Shown piece after piece: positions 51,381-60,266 of a stretch of DNA of 64,000 nucleotides (the first letter of the stretch is position 1; each line of letters begins with the position of its first letter). The notes below the pieces were generated by a model, which saw nothing but the letters and a program-made list of their open reading frames with translations, made no database searches and was not told where the DNA came from. The stretch comes from a gamma proteobacterium HdN1 (lineage in GTDB: Bacteria > Pseudomonadota > Gammaproteobacteria > Pseudomonadales > Ketobacteraceae). The stretch is from positions 3,260,527-3,324,526 of the forward strand of contig FP929140.1 of the NCBI GenBank assembly GCA_000198515.1, read 5' to 3'. Both the position numbers and the translations under genes were made by a program.

Positions 51381-52781
51381 CTAGCGGAACAGCGCTTTTA
51401 GGATTTTGACGTTGTTTTTGTAGGGAGGAAAACGCAGTGGAATGTCAAACAGCGCCGCAGATTTTACGATACTGCGTTGGTGTGAAAACGCCTGGAATGA
51501 AAATTGAGCGTGATATGCGCCCATGCCGCTTTCACCGACGCCGCCAAAGGGCAGGCTCGCGCTTGCGACATGCACTACGGTGTTGTTGATGCAGCCGCCG
51601 CCAAATTGGATGTTCGCGAGCACTTCGTCTTCCACCGATTTGCTCTCGGTAAACAGGTAGAGTGCAAGTGGGTGACTGGGGAGGCGCTTAACGTGTTGAT
51701 AGACTTCGGAGAGGTTTTGGTAAGAAATAATGGGCAATACGGGGCCGAAGATTTCTTCTTGCATGATGCTGTCATCAAGGCTGACGTTATGCAGCAGAGT
51801 GGGGGCGATATAGCGATCTTGTTTGTCGGTTTGCCCGCCGGCAAGGACTTTTGCGGGGTCGATTAAACCTTTTACGCGGTCAAAATGGCGATCGTTGATC
51901 ATGCGGCCAAAATCGGCGCTTTTTTGCGGATTATCGCCGTAGAACTGGCGCAGCATTTCTACCATTTTTTGTTCGAATGCTTTTTGAATGGGCGCATGCA
52001 CGAAAATATGGTCGGGCGCGATGCAGGTTTGGCCGGCATTGAGCATTTTTCCGGAAAGAATGCGGCGTACGGCAATTTCCAATTTGGCGTCGCTGTGGAC
52101 GATGGTGGGACTTTTGCCGCCTAATTCTAGCGTTACGGGAGTCAGGTGGCGAGCGGCCTTGGCCATTACGATGCGACCTACGCGGGCGCTACCGGTAAAG
52201 AAAATATGATCGAAACGTTCTTCCAGCAGGGCGTCGGTGATGTCGGTTGAGCCAAGGTGTACCTGCACAATATCGGGCGAGAAATATTCTTTGGCGATGC
52301 GCTCGATGATCTTGCCGGTGGCGGGCGTTAGTGACGAAGGCTTGATGATGACGGTATTTCCTGCCGCAATGCTGCCTAACATGGGTTGCATGCAGAGCAG
52401 GAAAGGATAGTTGTACGGGCCGATAATCAAGCTTACGCCGCGTGGGGTGTATTCAATTCGGCTGGTGCCTGGCTGCGCCCATTTGGAGGTTTTTGCTTTA
52501 ACGGGCTTCATCCATTTGTGGAGGTGGCCGATGGTGTGGTTGAGGTCGTCCATCAGCGTATTGAGTTCGATAAACGCTTCGAATGGGGGGCGGCCAATGT
52601 CGGCTTTGAGGGCGGCGGCGATTTCGTCTTGGTAGCGGATGAGGGCGATTTTGAATTGTTTGAGTTGGGCGATCCGGAATTCATGGCTGCGGGTGACGCC
52701 GGATTCGAAAAAGTCGCGCTGTTTGGCTACGGCTTGTTTGGCCCAATTTTGTTGGGCGGTGCTGTCGAGGGCTGCATTCAT
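51381..52781 (-). CDS. Aldehyde dehydrogenase (coniferyl/fatty aldehyde type)
   Basis: A 466-residue NAD(P)-dependent aldehyde dehydrogenase of the class 3 / coniferyl aldehyde type, the usual length for that group. The catalytic Glu is in TLELGGKSPTIV and the Cys in NAGQTCIAPDHIF; FTGSARVGRIVM is the cofactor loop. The C-terminus carries a hydrophobic, basic tail (FPPYKNNVKILKALFR) as in membrane-associated fatty aldehyde enzymes. It lies next to a LuxR-type regulator on the same strand. Confidence 0.9.
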   Translation of the reverse strand: MNAALDSTAQQNWAKQAVAKQRDFFESGVTRSHEFRIAQLKQFKIALIRYQDEIAAALKADIGRPPFEAFIELNTLMDDLNHTIGHLHKWMKPVKAKTSKWAQPGTSRIEYTPRGVSLIIGPYNYPFLLCMQPMLGSIAAGNTVIIKPSSLTPATGKIIERIAKEYFSPDIVQVHLGSTDITDALLEERFDHIFFTGSARVGRIVMAKAARHLTPVTLELGGKSPTIVHSDAKLEIAVRRILSGKMLNAGQTCIAPDHIFVHAPIQKAFEQKMVEMLRQFYGDNPQKSADFGRMINDRHFDRVKGLIDPAKVLAGGQTDKQDRYIAPTLLHNVSLDDSIMQEEIFGPVLPIISYQNLSEVYQHVKRLPSHPLALYLFTESKSVEDEVLANIQFGGGCINNTVVHVASASLPFGGVGESGMGAYHAQFSFQAFSHQRSIVKSAALFDIPLRFPPYKNNVKILKALFR

Positions 52782-52898
52782 GTTTTTATGGACTCCTTGG
52801 GGTGGTGGCTCAATCAGACCATGTTTTTATTGTGTAGGCAATTGCTTGTAGAATCATGAACATTGACTAAAAGTGACAAAGCTTTTGCGGTGTGTTCT

Positions 52899-54044
52899 TT
52901 ATTGCGTAGACGCCAAACTCGTCAACACCAGCGTTACCAGCATGGATTGCTGGGTAACGCCCATCTTCACAAACATCGAGCGCAGATGAGCGCGCACGGT
53001 ATTTTTCTTGATGTTGAGTTCTTCTGCCACTTCGTCGGTGGAATTGCCTTCGGCCAGCAGGATGGCAATGGTGGCTTCGGACATGGTGAGCTGGTAGAGG
53101 TTCATCAGCGTTCGTACCGAGATTTCGAGGTTTTTTTCGGGGTCTTGAATCAGAACGGTTAGGTAGGGGGTGATGTCGGATTCGTCGTGGCTCTCAAAAT
53201 ACATGGGCTTGATCATGAGCTGATACGGCGCTTTGCCGGATTCGCGGGTGACGGCAAGTGCGTTCACCGGTACGCGCTCGTGCTTGCGGATGGCTTCGAG
53301 GGCGGTGTGGATGTAGTGGCTAAAGGTGTCGTTGAGGACGCTGTTATTGAGTTTGATGCGGTTGTGCAGGATGTGGAAACCGTCGCCGCCTTTGACGTAG
53401 CTTTCGGCGGTGGTGTTGGATTGCAGGATGCATCCTTGCTTATCCAAAGTGAAAATCCCGATGGAGCGCCTCGAAATGGAGTCGGCGTAGATTTGCCGCT
53501 CGGAATTGAGCTGGCGTAGCTGGAGGCCGAGTAAGACGGACTGTTTGAGATGCGGGATGAGCAGGTGAAAAAAGGCTTTTTCTTCGTTGCTGAATTTGCC
53601 TTGCGATTCTTCTCGGGTGAAGCGAATCGAAATGCGGGAGTTTTTCTCGTACAGCCAGTCGATTCCAGCGATGTGGCTGATTTGGAAAGGCTTTAGAAAC
53701 ATCCGGTAAAAGTCGCTTTTGAGCAGTTCACTGCGCGGGATGAGGTCGTCAATCGTGACAACCTCGTCCAGCGGTAGATTTACCAGCGGGTCTTGGATGT
53801 ACAGGCTGGTGTAGGCGCCGACTTCGTTGCCAAGCAGGGCAATGTCAGCGTCGTCGCCACTGGTGTAGATCAGGCCCGGATCGGTGATGGTGGGCTGGCG
53901 CACGATCAGGGTGGCGTGTTGTAGGTTGAGTGTTTGTTTTAGAAGCGTAAGAAACTGCTTGTTGTTGGCCTGCGAGGAGGTCGCTGCACCGTAGAGCGCG
54001 CATAACAGGTTGGAAAGAGCAATATTGTCGATATTCTGGCTCAT
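52899..54044 (-). CDS. LuxR-type HTH transcriptional regulator
   Basis: A 381-residue regulator. The C-terminal LuxR/GerE helix-turn-helix is in LTMSEATIAILLAEGNSTDE followed by ELNIKKNTVRAHLRSMFVKM. The N-terminal 300 residues look like PAS/GAF-type sensing but lack a clear autoinducer-binding motif. It is divergent from the CsgG operon, and a repeat array (54130-54204) lies between them; regulation of the operon or the downstream aldehyde dehydrogenase gene is possible. Confidence 0.85.
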   Translation of the reverse strand: MSQNIDNIALSNLLCALYGAATSSQANNKQFLTLLKQTLNLQHATLIVRQPTITDPGLIYTSGDDADIALLGNEVGAYTSLYIQDPLVNLPLDEVVTIDDLIPRSELLKSDFYRMFLKPFQISHIAGIDWLYEKNSRISIRFTREESQGKFSNEEKAFFHLLIPHLKQSVLLGLQLRQLNSERQIYADSISRRSIGIFTLDKQGCILQSNTTAESYVKGGDGFHILHNRIKLNNSVLNDTFSHYIHTALEAIRKHERVPVNALAVTRESGKAPYQLMIKPMYFESHDESDITPYLTVLIQDPEKNLEISVRTLMNLYQLTMSEATIAILLAEGNSTDEVAEELNIKKNTVRAHLRSMFVKMGVTQQSMLVTLVLTSLASTQ

Positions 54045-54129
54045 GGCGCACCGTACTGTATGAATTCCAGTTCATTTCGGGGTATGGCGGGTCTGATACT
54101 ACCCTAGAGGTGGGCCTGTTTGCACTATT

Positions 54130-54204
54130 ATCGAATCACAGTGCGTTATCGAATCACAGTGCCGTTATCGAATCACCGTGCCGCGATCGAATCACTGCGC
54201 AGCT
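54130..54204. repeat. Tandem repeat, 4 x 18-19 bp (ATCGAATCAC...)
   Basis: ATCGAATCACAGTGCGTT (54130), ATCGAATCACAGTGCCGTT (54148), ATCGAATCACCGTGCCGCG (54167) and ATCGAATCACTGCGCAGCT (54186). The ATCGAATCAC core is invariant. It lies between the divergent LuxR-type gene and the CsgG operon, 88 bp before the CsgG start, and could be a set of binding sites. Confidence 0.85.
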
Positions 54205-54291
54205 GCGTTGCCAAGGAGGGATGTGCCATACTTTGGCGGTTCGCAATTGCGATGTGCTTTGAACCGTTCAAAAATCAGTACAGGATTCCTC

Positions 54292-55254
54292 ATGCCGCTC
54301 TACACAACCCTCTTCAGATCCGGAACCTCTCTGGCCGTCGCCCTTGCGATTGCAGGCTGTGCCACGGTTACGAAACCGACGGTCAATACGATGCCAGTCA
54401 CCCAGCCGCAGGTCAGCCCAACGCTGCAGCAGGCTGATTTTAAGGGCCTTAAGCGCAAGGTCGCGATTGCGCGGTTCAGCAACGAAACCACGGCGGGTGC
54501 GAGCTTCTTGCTGGATGGGAAGGGGGATCGAGTCGGCAAGCAGGCATCGGATATTCTTGCCGCACGGCTCGCGGAAACCGGCAAATTTATCCTGCTGGAG
54601 CGCGCCGATCTCGACAAGATCAAAGATGAAGCGGCCATTGCCAATCTGAAGCAATCCCAAGTCGGCGCGGATTATCTGATCATTGGGTCGGTTTCTGAGT
54701 ATGGCCGTGAGGCCGTCAGTGAAACCGGCGTGTTCAGCCGCAACAAGAAGCAACAGGCGAGGGCGCGGGTCAATGTGCGGCTGGTTGAAGTTAGTACCGG
54801 CCAGATCATTTATTCCGAAGAAGGCAGCGGTGAAGCTCTTTCCGAAGCCAATACCGTGTTCGGTGTGGGGGAGCGCGCCGGCTATGACACGAGTCTAGAT
54901 GATAAGGCGCTGTCGGCGGCTATCTCGAAGCTGGTGAGCAACGTGGTTGAAAATCTGATGGACAAGCCGTGGCAAGCCTATCTCGTGGGTGAGCAGGGCG
55001 GGCTGTACATTATGACGGGCGGCAAAGCTCAAGGTGTCAAAGTGGGGGATCAGTTTGCCGCTATGCAGCGTGGAAAGGTGATGCGCAATCCGCAGACGGG
55101 CCTGAATCTGGAGCTTCCAGGTACGAAGATCGGCACGTTGAAAGTGGTGAGCCAGGCAGGTCAAGGCGACAATGAAATTTCGCTCTGTCAGTTGACCAGC
55201 GGTTCGTTGCGGGGCCAAGCCCTCGATAAGATCATCATCCAAGAAAATCACTGA
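54292..55254 (+). CDS. CsgG/HfaB-family outer-membrane lipoprotein
   Basis: A 320-residue lipoprotein. The signal peptide ends with lipobox AIAGC (near residue 19), and the body matches CsgG: RKVAIARFSNETTAG, GKFILLERADLDKIKDEAAI, SQVGADYLIIGSVSEYGREA and QARARVNVRLVEVSTGQI. CsgG forms the curli secretion pore, but relatives in operons like this one have no curli subunit nearby. ATG 54292 follows AGGA. It heads a four-gene lipoprotein operon. Confidence 0.87.
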   Translation: MPLYTTLFRSGTSLAVALAIAGCATVTKPTVNTMPVTQPQVSPTLQQADFKGLKRKVAIARFSNETTAGASFLLDGKGDRVGKQASDILAARLAETGKFILLERADLDKIKDEAAIANLKQSQVGADYLIIGSVSEYGREAVSETGVFSRNKKQQARARVNVRLVEVSTGQIIYSEEGSGEALSEANTVFGVGERAGYDTSLDDKALSAAISKLVSNVVENLMDKPWQAYLVGEQGGLYIMTGGKAQGVKVGDQFAAMQRGKVMRNPQTGLNLELPGTKIGTLKVVSQAGQGDNEISLCQLTSGSLRGQALDKIIIQENH

Positions 55255-55268
55255 GCGGAGCCGCCATT

Positions 55269-55688
55269 ATGACTTTTTTCCGTAAAGTACGTTCATCTTC
55301 CTGTAAAACACAGGCATCTTCCAGTAAAGCGCGCTTCTACGTTGTGACCAGCAGAAGAGCGACTACAAATTCCACCGTCAAAGGCATCCTGCTTGGCTGC
55401 ATTGTTTTGCTGTTGGCGGCATGCGGTAGTTTCAAGAGCACGACGCAGACTGAGGAAGGCACCTTCTTGCAGTTGGTGGGCAGTGTTGAAAACGCTACTT
55501 TGCAATTGGATGATGCGACGCTGGATCTCAACAATACTCGTGATTTCAACCTGAATGGCAAGCGGGTTACGAAAATTGCGATTCAACCGGGGCAGCACCG
55601 AGTCACGATTACCCGTGATGGTAGCACGCTCGTGGATCGACGGATTTTTGTTACGGAAGGCAATGCCTTTGAAATCAACCTTCCCTGA
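55269..55688 (+). CDS. Small lipoprotein in the CsgG operon
   Basis: A 139-residue protein. A hydrophobic stretch with lipobox (LLLAAC, Cys near residue 52) follows an unusually long, basic N-terminus; an internal start (GTG near the start of VKGILLG) would make a normal signal peptide. The mature part resembles a PEGA-like beta domain (KRVTKIAIQPGQHRVTITRD). It lies 14 bp after the CsgG gene and 11 bp before the DUF4810 gene. Function unknown. Confidence 0.72.
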   Translation: MTFFRKVRSSSCKTQASSSKARFYVVTSRRATTNSTVKGILLGCIVLLLAACGSFKSTTQTEEGTFLQLVGSVENATLQLDDATLDLNNTRDFNLNGKRVTKIAIQPGQHRVTITRDGSTLVDRRIFVTEGNAFEINLP

Positions 55689-55699
55689 GAGATTTTTCT

Positions 55700-56074
55700 A
55701 TGTTTGGAAGTAGCTACATGGTTAGAGGTACCGCTGCGCTGCTGCTTGCCGCAGCTTTGCTGGGCGGATGCGCCACTCAGCCTCATCCTACGGGTTTTTA
55801 CTGGGGGAATTATTCACAAGCATTTTATGAATACCAGAAAGACCCCAACGCCAGCACCTTGCAGTCCTACAAGGATTGTCTGCTCGACATCATTTCCAGA
55901 GCCGATAGCGGCCGCAGTAAGGTGCCGCCCGGCGTGTTTGCCGAACTGGGCAAGCTCTATCTGGACGAAGGCAATGGCGGGGAAGCCATCCGCTGGTTTC
56001 AGCGAGAAGCCACTACGTTTCCTGAATCGGGTGTGTTAATGAAGTCACTGATTGAGAAGGCGGGCAAGGCATGA
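55700..56074 (+). CDS. DUF4810 lipoprotein
   Basis: A 124-residue lipoprotein with signal peptide ending LLGGC and a DUF4810 body (GFYWGNYSQAFYEYQKDPNA, ELGKLYLDEGNGGEAIRWFQ). It is always found with CsgG-like and DUF799 genes; its last 4 bp overlap the next start (ATGA). Confidence 0.85.
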   Translation: MFGSSYMVRGTAALLLAAALLGGCATQPHPTGFYWGNYSQAFYEYQKDPNASTLQSYKDCLLDIISRADSGRSKVPPGVFAELGKLYLDEGNGGEAIRWFQREATTFPESGVLMKSLIEKAGKA

Positions 56075-56787
56075 ACGTGAACTTTTTTCTGAAACGCCTT
56101 GCCCTTGCCGCTGGACTGGCAGGCAGCTTTGTGCTGTCTGGCTGCGCGGTGACGCCCTCCGTGCCAGTAACGAAGCAGGATGTGTTCAGCGCAATTTATA
56201 CGGAAAAACCAGCGTCTATTCTAGTGGTACCGGCCATCAATCACTCTACCGCTGCGGAAGCGAGTATTTATTACAGTGCGAGCATTGCCCAGCCGCTGGT
56301 GGAGCATGGCTATTATGTGCTGCCGATTCCTGTTACCAATGCCATGCTGCAACAGGCGGGGATCAGTGATGGTGCCCAGCTTGCCGATGTGCCACCCCAG
56401 CGTTTTGAGCAGATGTTTGGTGCTGATGCGGTTTTATTTGTAACGATCAACCAGTGGGATACGTCTTACTATGTTGTTGGCGGAAACGTAACGGTAGGGC
56501 TCACCTTCAAGATGGTTTCTGCTCGCACCGGCAACGTCCTCTGGAACTTTCGCAACAAGGTTGTAGTGGATACAGGCGGTGGCAGTAATAACGGTTTGCT
56601 TGGTGCGATCATCAACACCGCTATCAATACTGCGTCCCAAGATTATTTTCCGATTGCGCAGCAGATAAATTATCAGTCGATTTGGGTGCTGCCATTCGGG
56701 AAATACCACCCGTCCAATACGGTGGACGCGACGTTAAATTCACGGCACGAATTTAATCAGGTTGCGGAGGGTGGTCAGGGGCGGTGA
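56071..56787 (+). CDS. DUF799 lipoprotein (GNA1162 family)
   Basis: A 238-residue lipoprotein with lipobox LSGC and the DUF799 fold (SILVVPAINHSTAAEASIYY, LFVTINQWDTSYYVVGGNVT). Its relative GNA1162 of Neisseria meningitidis is a surface lipoprotein whose gene also neighbours CsgG-like and DUF4810 genes. The fold resembles TolB N-terminal proteins; the pathway is unknown. Confidence 0.87.
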   Translation: MNVNFFLKRLALAAGLAGSFVLSGCAVTPSVPVTKQDVFSAIYTEKPASILVVPAINHSTAAEASIYYSASIAQPLVEHGYYVLPIPVTNAMLQQAGISDGAQLADVPPQRFEQMFGADAVLFVTINQWDTSYYVVGGNVTVGLTFKMVSARTGNVLWNFRNKVVVDTGGGSNNGLLGAIINTAINTASQDYFPIAQQINYQSIWVLPFGKYHPSNTVDATLNSRHEFNQVAEGGQGR

Positions 56788-56848
56788 AGCATTTCATTTT
56801 ATGAGGGATGGAAGCCGTCGCGAGTTTGATTTTTGCTGTCGTACGGCC

Positions 56849-58897
56849 TTAGAAAAAATAATCAACCCCCAACGCAATGCTGCGCTTCTCATCCGGTAAA
56901 CCGCCGGGTGAGCTAAGGGAGGGGATGCGGTTGTTACGGTTGAATACGTTGCGTATTTCACCGTGAACTTCAAGTTGGCGTTCGGGCGCCCAAATCCAGT
57001 TGAAATCAAGGCGGTGGTAGGTGGGTAACGGGGCGAGTATTGCGCCGGTGACGCTGCCGCTGTTGAGAGTGTCGAGGCGGTTGATTTCGGTGCGGTGGAT
57101 TAGAAAAAAGCTGCTGTCTAAGGCGGCTGCGTGATAGCCGAGGCGGGCGTTGATCATCCAGTCGGGGAAGGCATCATAGTCCATGTGCAAGGTCTGGTTT
57201 CGGCTTTTTGCCCAGCTTGCATCTACGCCAAAGCGCCACGGTTCGAACTGCCATTGTTGCTGCAAGGTGACGCCAGCCGCTCGGCTTTTGGCAATGTTGC
57301 GCGTCTGGGCAATGGTTTCGTTTGGGCTGCGCGATGCAACGATGCCGTCGTCCCAGCGGGTGTGAAAGAGGCTGATCTGGCTGAACTGGTGCGCGCTTTG
57401 ATGGAGCCAGAGGAGTTCGTGGTTGCGGATGGTTTCAGGCTTTAGATTGCGGTTACTGAGGGTGGAGATGGCCGAACCGTAGCGTTCGCTGGCAGTGGGA
57501 GCGCGGAAGGCTTCGCTGTAGATCAGCTTGAGGGTGTTGATGGCATCCAAGTGGTAGAGCAGGGTGGCACGCGGCGAAAATTGCGAGCCTACGTCCGAGT
57601 AGTCGTCCATCCGGGCGCCCCAAAGCAGGTGCCAGCCGCTGTCGTTAATCATGCTGTCGGCCTCAAAGGTGAGGCTGTCTATAGTGCGTTTGCGGCCGGT
57701 GAGGGTAGAGGGGAGATCGGCAAGCAGGCGGCCGTCATGTAGATGCAGCTGGTTGGCGGAATCGTCGATTTGTAGTTCATCGTGCGCAAGCTCAGTGGCC
57801 CATTGGGTATTCAGTGCGGCGAGCGTGTCTTGCAGCTGCAGGCGTATTCCGGCGCGGTGCTGGTCAAATTGCGTGAGCTGGATGGCTTGTTGGGCTCTCT
57901 TATTGAGATCCAGATTCAGATAGACCGCATTGTCGGATTGCCAGTAGTAGCCGCTGAGCTGGATGTTGCCCTGATCAGAATAACGCTGTTGGATGCGCAG
58001 CTGGGCGACGTTAAGCTGGGTCGTCTGCTCGCCGCGATCATTGGTGGAGGCGAGTCGAGTACCCACGCCCGGTTGCCCGCGGGCTTCGTAATCAAAGTGG
58101 TAAAGGCTGAGTTCCAACTCACGCGAGGCGTCGATCTCACCTTTGAGATGGGTGACCAGCGCATGGCTGTCGTAACGGTTGCTGAGCCGGATGTCGAGTG
58201 GGCGGCCGTCTAAACTGTCCCGCGTGCGGTACTCTAGCTCTTGATTGGCCTGCCCGGTGCCTGCTGCGCTGAGGGAGGCCGACCAGCGTGAGTTTACGGT
58301 GGTGCGGCCACGTATTCCGGCTTGGTAGTAGCCGTTGCTCGCGCCCGTTAGGGCGGCGCGGTATTGGGTGCCGCTTGGGGCGCTGGCGCTACCTACGCTT
58401 TTAGGAGTTTGAGGGTTTTCAGGGCTGTAGCTGTTAAGCCCGAGGGTTCCGTGAAATGAATCGCTGCCGTGTAATGCTGAGCCTGCGCCTTCGCTGAGTT
58501 CGAGTGAGGTGAGCGTAAACAGCGGAATTTCTGGGAGATACAGGATGGGGGCGCTATAGGCGAAATCCATCAGCGGTATGCCGTCTAAGAATACCGCAAG
58601 GCCGCGAAACGATGCGGCGTTGCTATAGCCGCGAATGGCAATGGCATCACCGCCCGCCACGAAGGGCAGCACCTGTACGGCAGGTTGAAATTTAATGGCA
58701 TCCAGCAGATAACGGCTACCGTTATTGCGCCAATCGCGCTCGTTGATCGTGGTTACCCAGCTAGGGGAGTTGGCTTGGGTGCTGCCGGTGAGTGTCGAAG
58801 TGCGAATTTGTACGTTGACGAGCTCATCTAGGGGGAGGTTGAGCAGCGAAACCACGTCGTTCTCATTCCCCTGTGCGCCGTAACTGAACAGCAGCAC
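56849..58897 (-). CDS. TonB-dependent outer-membrane receptor
   Basis: A 682-residue receptor: plug domain (SPSWVTTINERDWRNNGSRY, GGDAIAIRGYSNAASFRG) and a 22-strand type barrel ending LGVDYFF with the terminal Phe. The annotated start is GTG 58897, giving a truncated leader (MLLFSYGAQG). The same frame stays open upstream and encodes a hydrophobic stretch (LPLAFYWGGLVLLFSYGAQG) that would be a normal signal peptide, but I find no ATG, GTG or TTG before the stop at about 59076. Substrate is unknown; vitamin B12 or siderophore uptake is typical of the class. Confidence 0.85.
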   Translation of the reverse strand: MLLFSYGAQGNENDVVSLLNLPLDELVNVQIRTSTLTGSTQANSPSWVTTINERDWRNNGSRYLLDAIKFQPAVQVLPFVAGGDAIAIRGYSNAASFRGLAVFLDGIPLMDFAYSAPILYLPEIPLFTLTSLELSEGAGSALHGSDSFHGTLGLNSYSPENPQTPKSVGSASAPSGTQYRAALTGASNGYYQAGIRGRTTVNSRWSASLSAAGTGQANQELEYRTRDSLDGRPLDIRLSNRYDSHALVTHLKGEIDASRELELSLYHFDYEARGQPGVGTRLASTNDRGEQTTQLNVAQLRIQQRYSDQGNIQLSGYYWQSDNAVYLNLDLNKRAQQAIQLTQFDQHRAGIRLQLQDTLAALNTQWATELAHDELQIDDSANQLHLHDGRLLADLPSTLTGRKRTIDSLTFEADSMINDSGWHLLWGARMDDYSDVGSQFSPRATLLYHLDAINTLKLIYSEAFRAPTASERYGSAISTLSNRNLKPETIRNHELLWLHQSAHQFSQISLFHTRWDDGIVASRSPNETIAQTRNIAKSRAAGVTLQQQWQFEPWRFGVDASWAKSRNQTLHMDYDAFPDWMINARLGYHAAALDSSFFLIHRTEINRLDTLNSGSVTGAILAPLPTYHRLDFNWIWAPERQLEVHGEIRNVFNRNNRIPSLSSPGGLPDEKRSIALGVDYFF

Positions 58898-59160
58898 CAG
58901 TCCACCCCAATAAAATGCTAGGGGTAGCGCGGCCCTCTGATCACGTGTGTGGCGAGCGCCGAAGGCGCCTTGGCGTAGGTGTTTGATGGTGTGGCCTATT
59001 CTGTAGGAGAGGAGAAACAGCCAATTAGTGAGTGTAGCCGTGCTATGATTTTGTTGCGAGTGGGATCCGTTTTATTTCTTTTTTATTATCGCTTTTGATG
59101 TAGCTATAAATTTTTAGCCGGAGTTCTGTGCGGGTGAGCGCTTTGCTTTGGCCTTCACTT

Positions 59161-60234
59161 TTATTGGTCTCCTGAACCTTGCAGCAATTTATCAAGTAGG
59201 GCTTCTGCCTCACTGCGCGAAATATGGTTTCCCTCCAGGGCATCGACAAAGGCTTCCCGGCCATACTTGCTCACCAGCGTCTGCAGCTGCTCACGATTCA
59301 CGGCAGGGGGGTGCTCCTCCATAACGGCTTGCATTAGGGCAGATCGCTGCTGCATAAATTGATCATTGCGCTGCTGCTTTTCCCGTTCATGGTTTTCACG
59401 AAACCTGTCAAACGCTTCCCCATGCTGCTTCAAAAACGCCTCATGAGCGGCGTTATTGGCTGCGATACCGGCAACATTCTGCGCTTGCCCAACCCATTCC
59501 GTGAGCGCCTGTTGCTGCCTGGACACATCGGCATCGCTCGCCACAGGATCCAAGCGCGTCATCCAGAAACCATCGGCACGCTCCACGCTAGGCTGCTGCC
59601 CGAACATCGCCATAGGTGGTGCGACCAGCGTATTCCATCCCGTCCCGACCGCCGGCAACAGCGTCCCCGGCACCGTCGCATGATAAAGGCCCTTGGCGGT
59701 CGGCCAGAGAAACTCGGCGGCAGGTGCCGCTGTAGTACCAAGCCCAACCACCAACACACCGCTGGGCACGCCTACAACCGTACGCAATACGCTCTCCGCG
59801 GTGGCCTCGATAACTGCCCAAGGGTAAGCAAACCACCAACCGAACACCCGCTTGCGGGTGCGCGCTCCCGCTGCCGCAAAAGCATCTCCCCAAGCATCGA
59901 CGCTGCCCTGAAGCGCAAAGTCCCGGATCAGGGTCTCGCCGCCAAATTCCAAGGCTGTTTTACCGGTATCAGCCATGTCCCGGTACAGCTCGCCATCAAA
60001 ATATTCCAGCATGTCATCCCCGGCATCCCGCCAACCTTCGCCCGCCCTGTTGGCAGGATTGACATACCCAGGAACCACCCAGACGTCATACAGTGCTTCA
60101 TCCCGCCCGGTAATCTGGCCATCCACGATGAGTTGGCGTTTTTGCGCAAAATCTAGGAAATATTCCGCGCGGACAGCGCCGCTGAAGAGTCCGCAGAAGA
60201 ACATTAAAGGGATGAATAACCGGTGTTTTTGCAT
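59161..60234 (-). CDS. Secreted protein of unknown function (357 aa)
   Basis: Signal peptide MQKHRLFIPLMFFCGLFSGA, cleaved near AVRAEY. The middle has a glycine/alanine-rich hydrophobic stretch (VVGVPSGVLVVGLGTTAAPA) and conserved-looking Trp residues (WWFAYPWAVIEATAES); the C-terminal third is Gln/Glu-rich and helical (ENHEREKQQRNDQFMQQRSA). I do not recognise a family. It starts 32 bp after the mrpG stop on the same strand and may be read with it. In-frame starts at 60252 and 60261 are alternatives. Confidence 0.7.
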   Translation of the reverse strand: MQKHRLFIPLMFFCGLFSGAVRAEYFLDFAQKRQLIVDGQITGRDEALYDVWVVPGYVNPANRAGEGWRDAGDDMLEYFDGELYRDMADTGKTALEFGGETLIRDFALQGSVDAWGDAFAAAGARTRKRVFGWWFAYPWAVIEATAESVLRTVVGVPSGVLVVGLGTTAAPAAEFLWPTAKGLYHATVPGTLLPAVGTGWNTLVAPPMAMFGQQPSVERADGFWMTRLDPVASDADVSRQQQALTEWVGQAQNVAGIAANNAAHEAFLKQHGEAFDRFRENHEREKQQRNDQFMQQRSALMQAVMEEHPPAVNREQLQTLVSKYGREAFVDALEGNHISRSEAEALLDKLLQGSGDQ

Positions 60235-60266
60235 ACGGCCATAAAATGTCATGCTCTGCACACCGT

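Noticed and set aside
54130-54204. Possible CRISPR-like array
   Set aside because: Units are directly adjacent with no unique spacers and there are no cas genes; the same holds for the arrays at 3321, 40008, 46108 and 49118.
59043-59264. 73-aa open frame overlapping the start of the intergenic region and the secreted-protein gene
   Set aside because: Out of frame with the better-supported gene on the same strand and without features.
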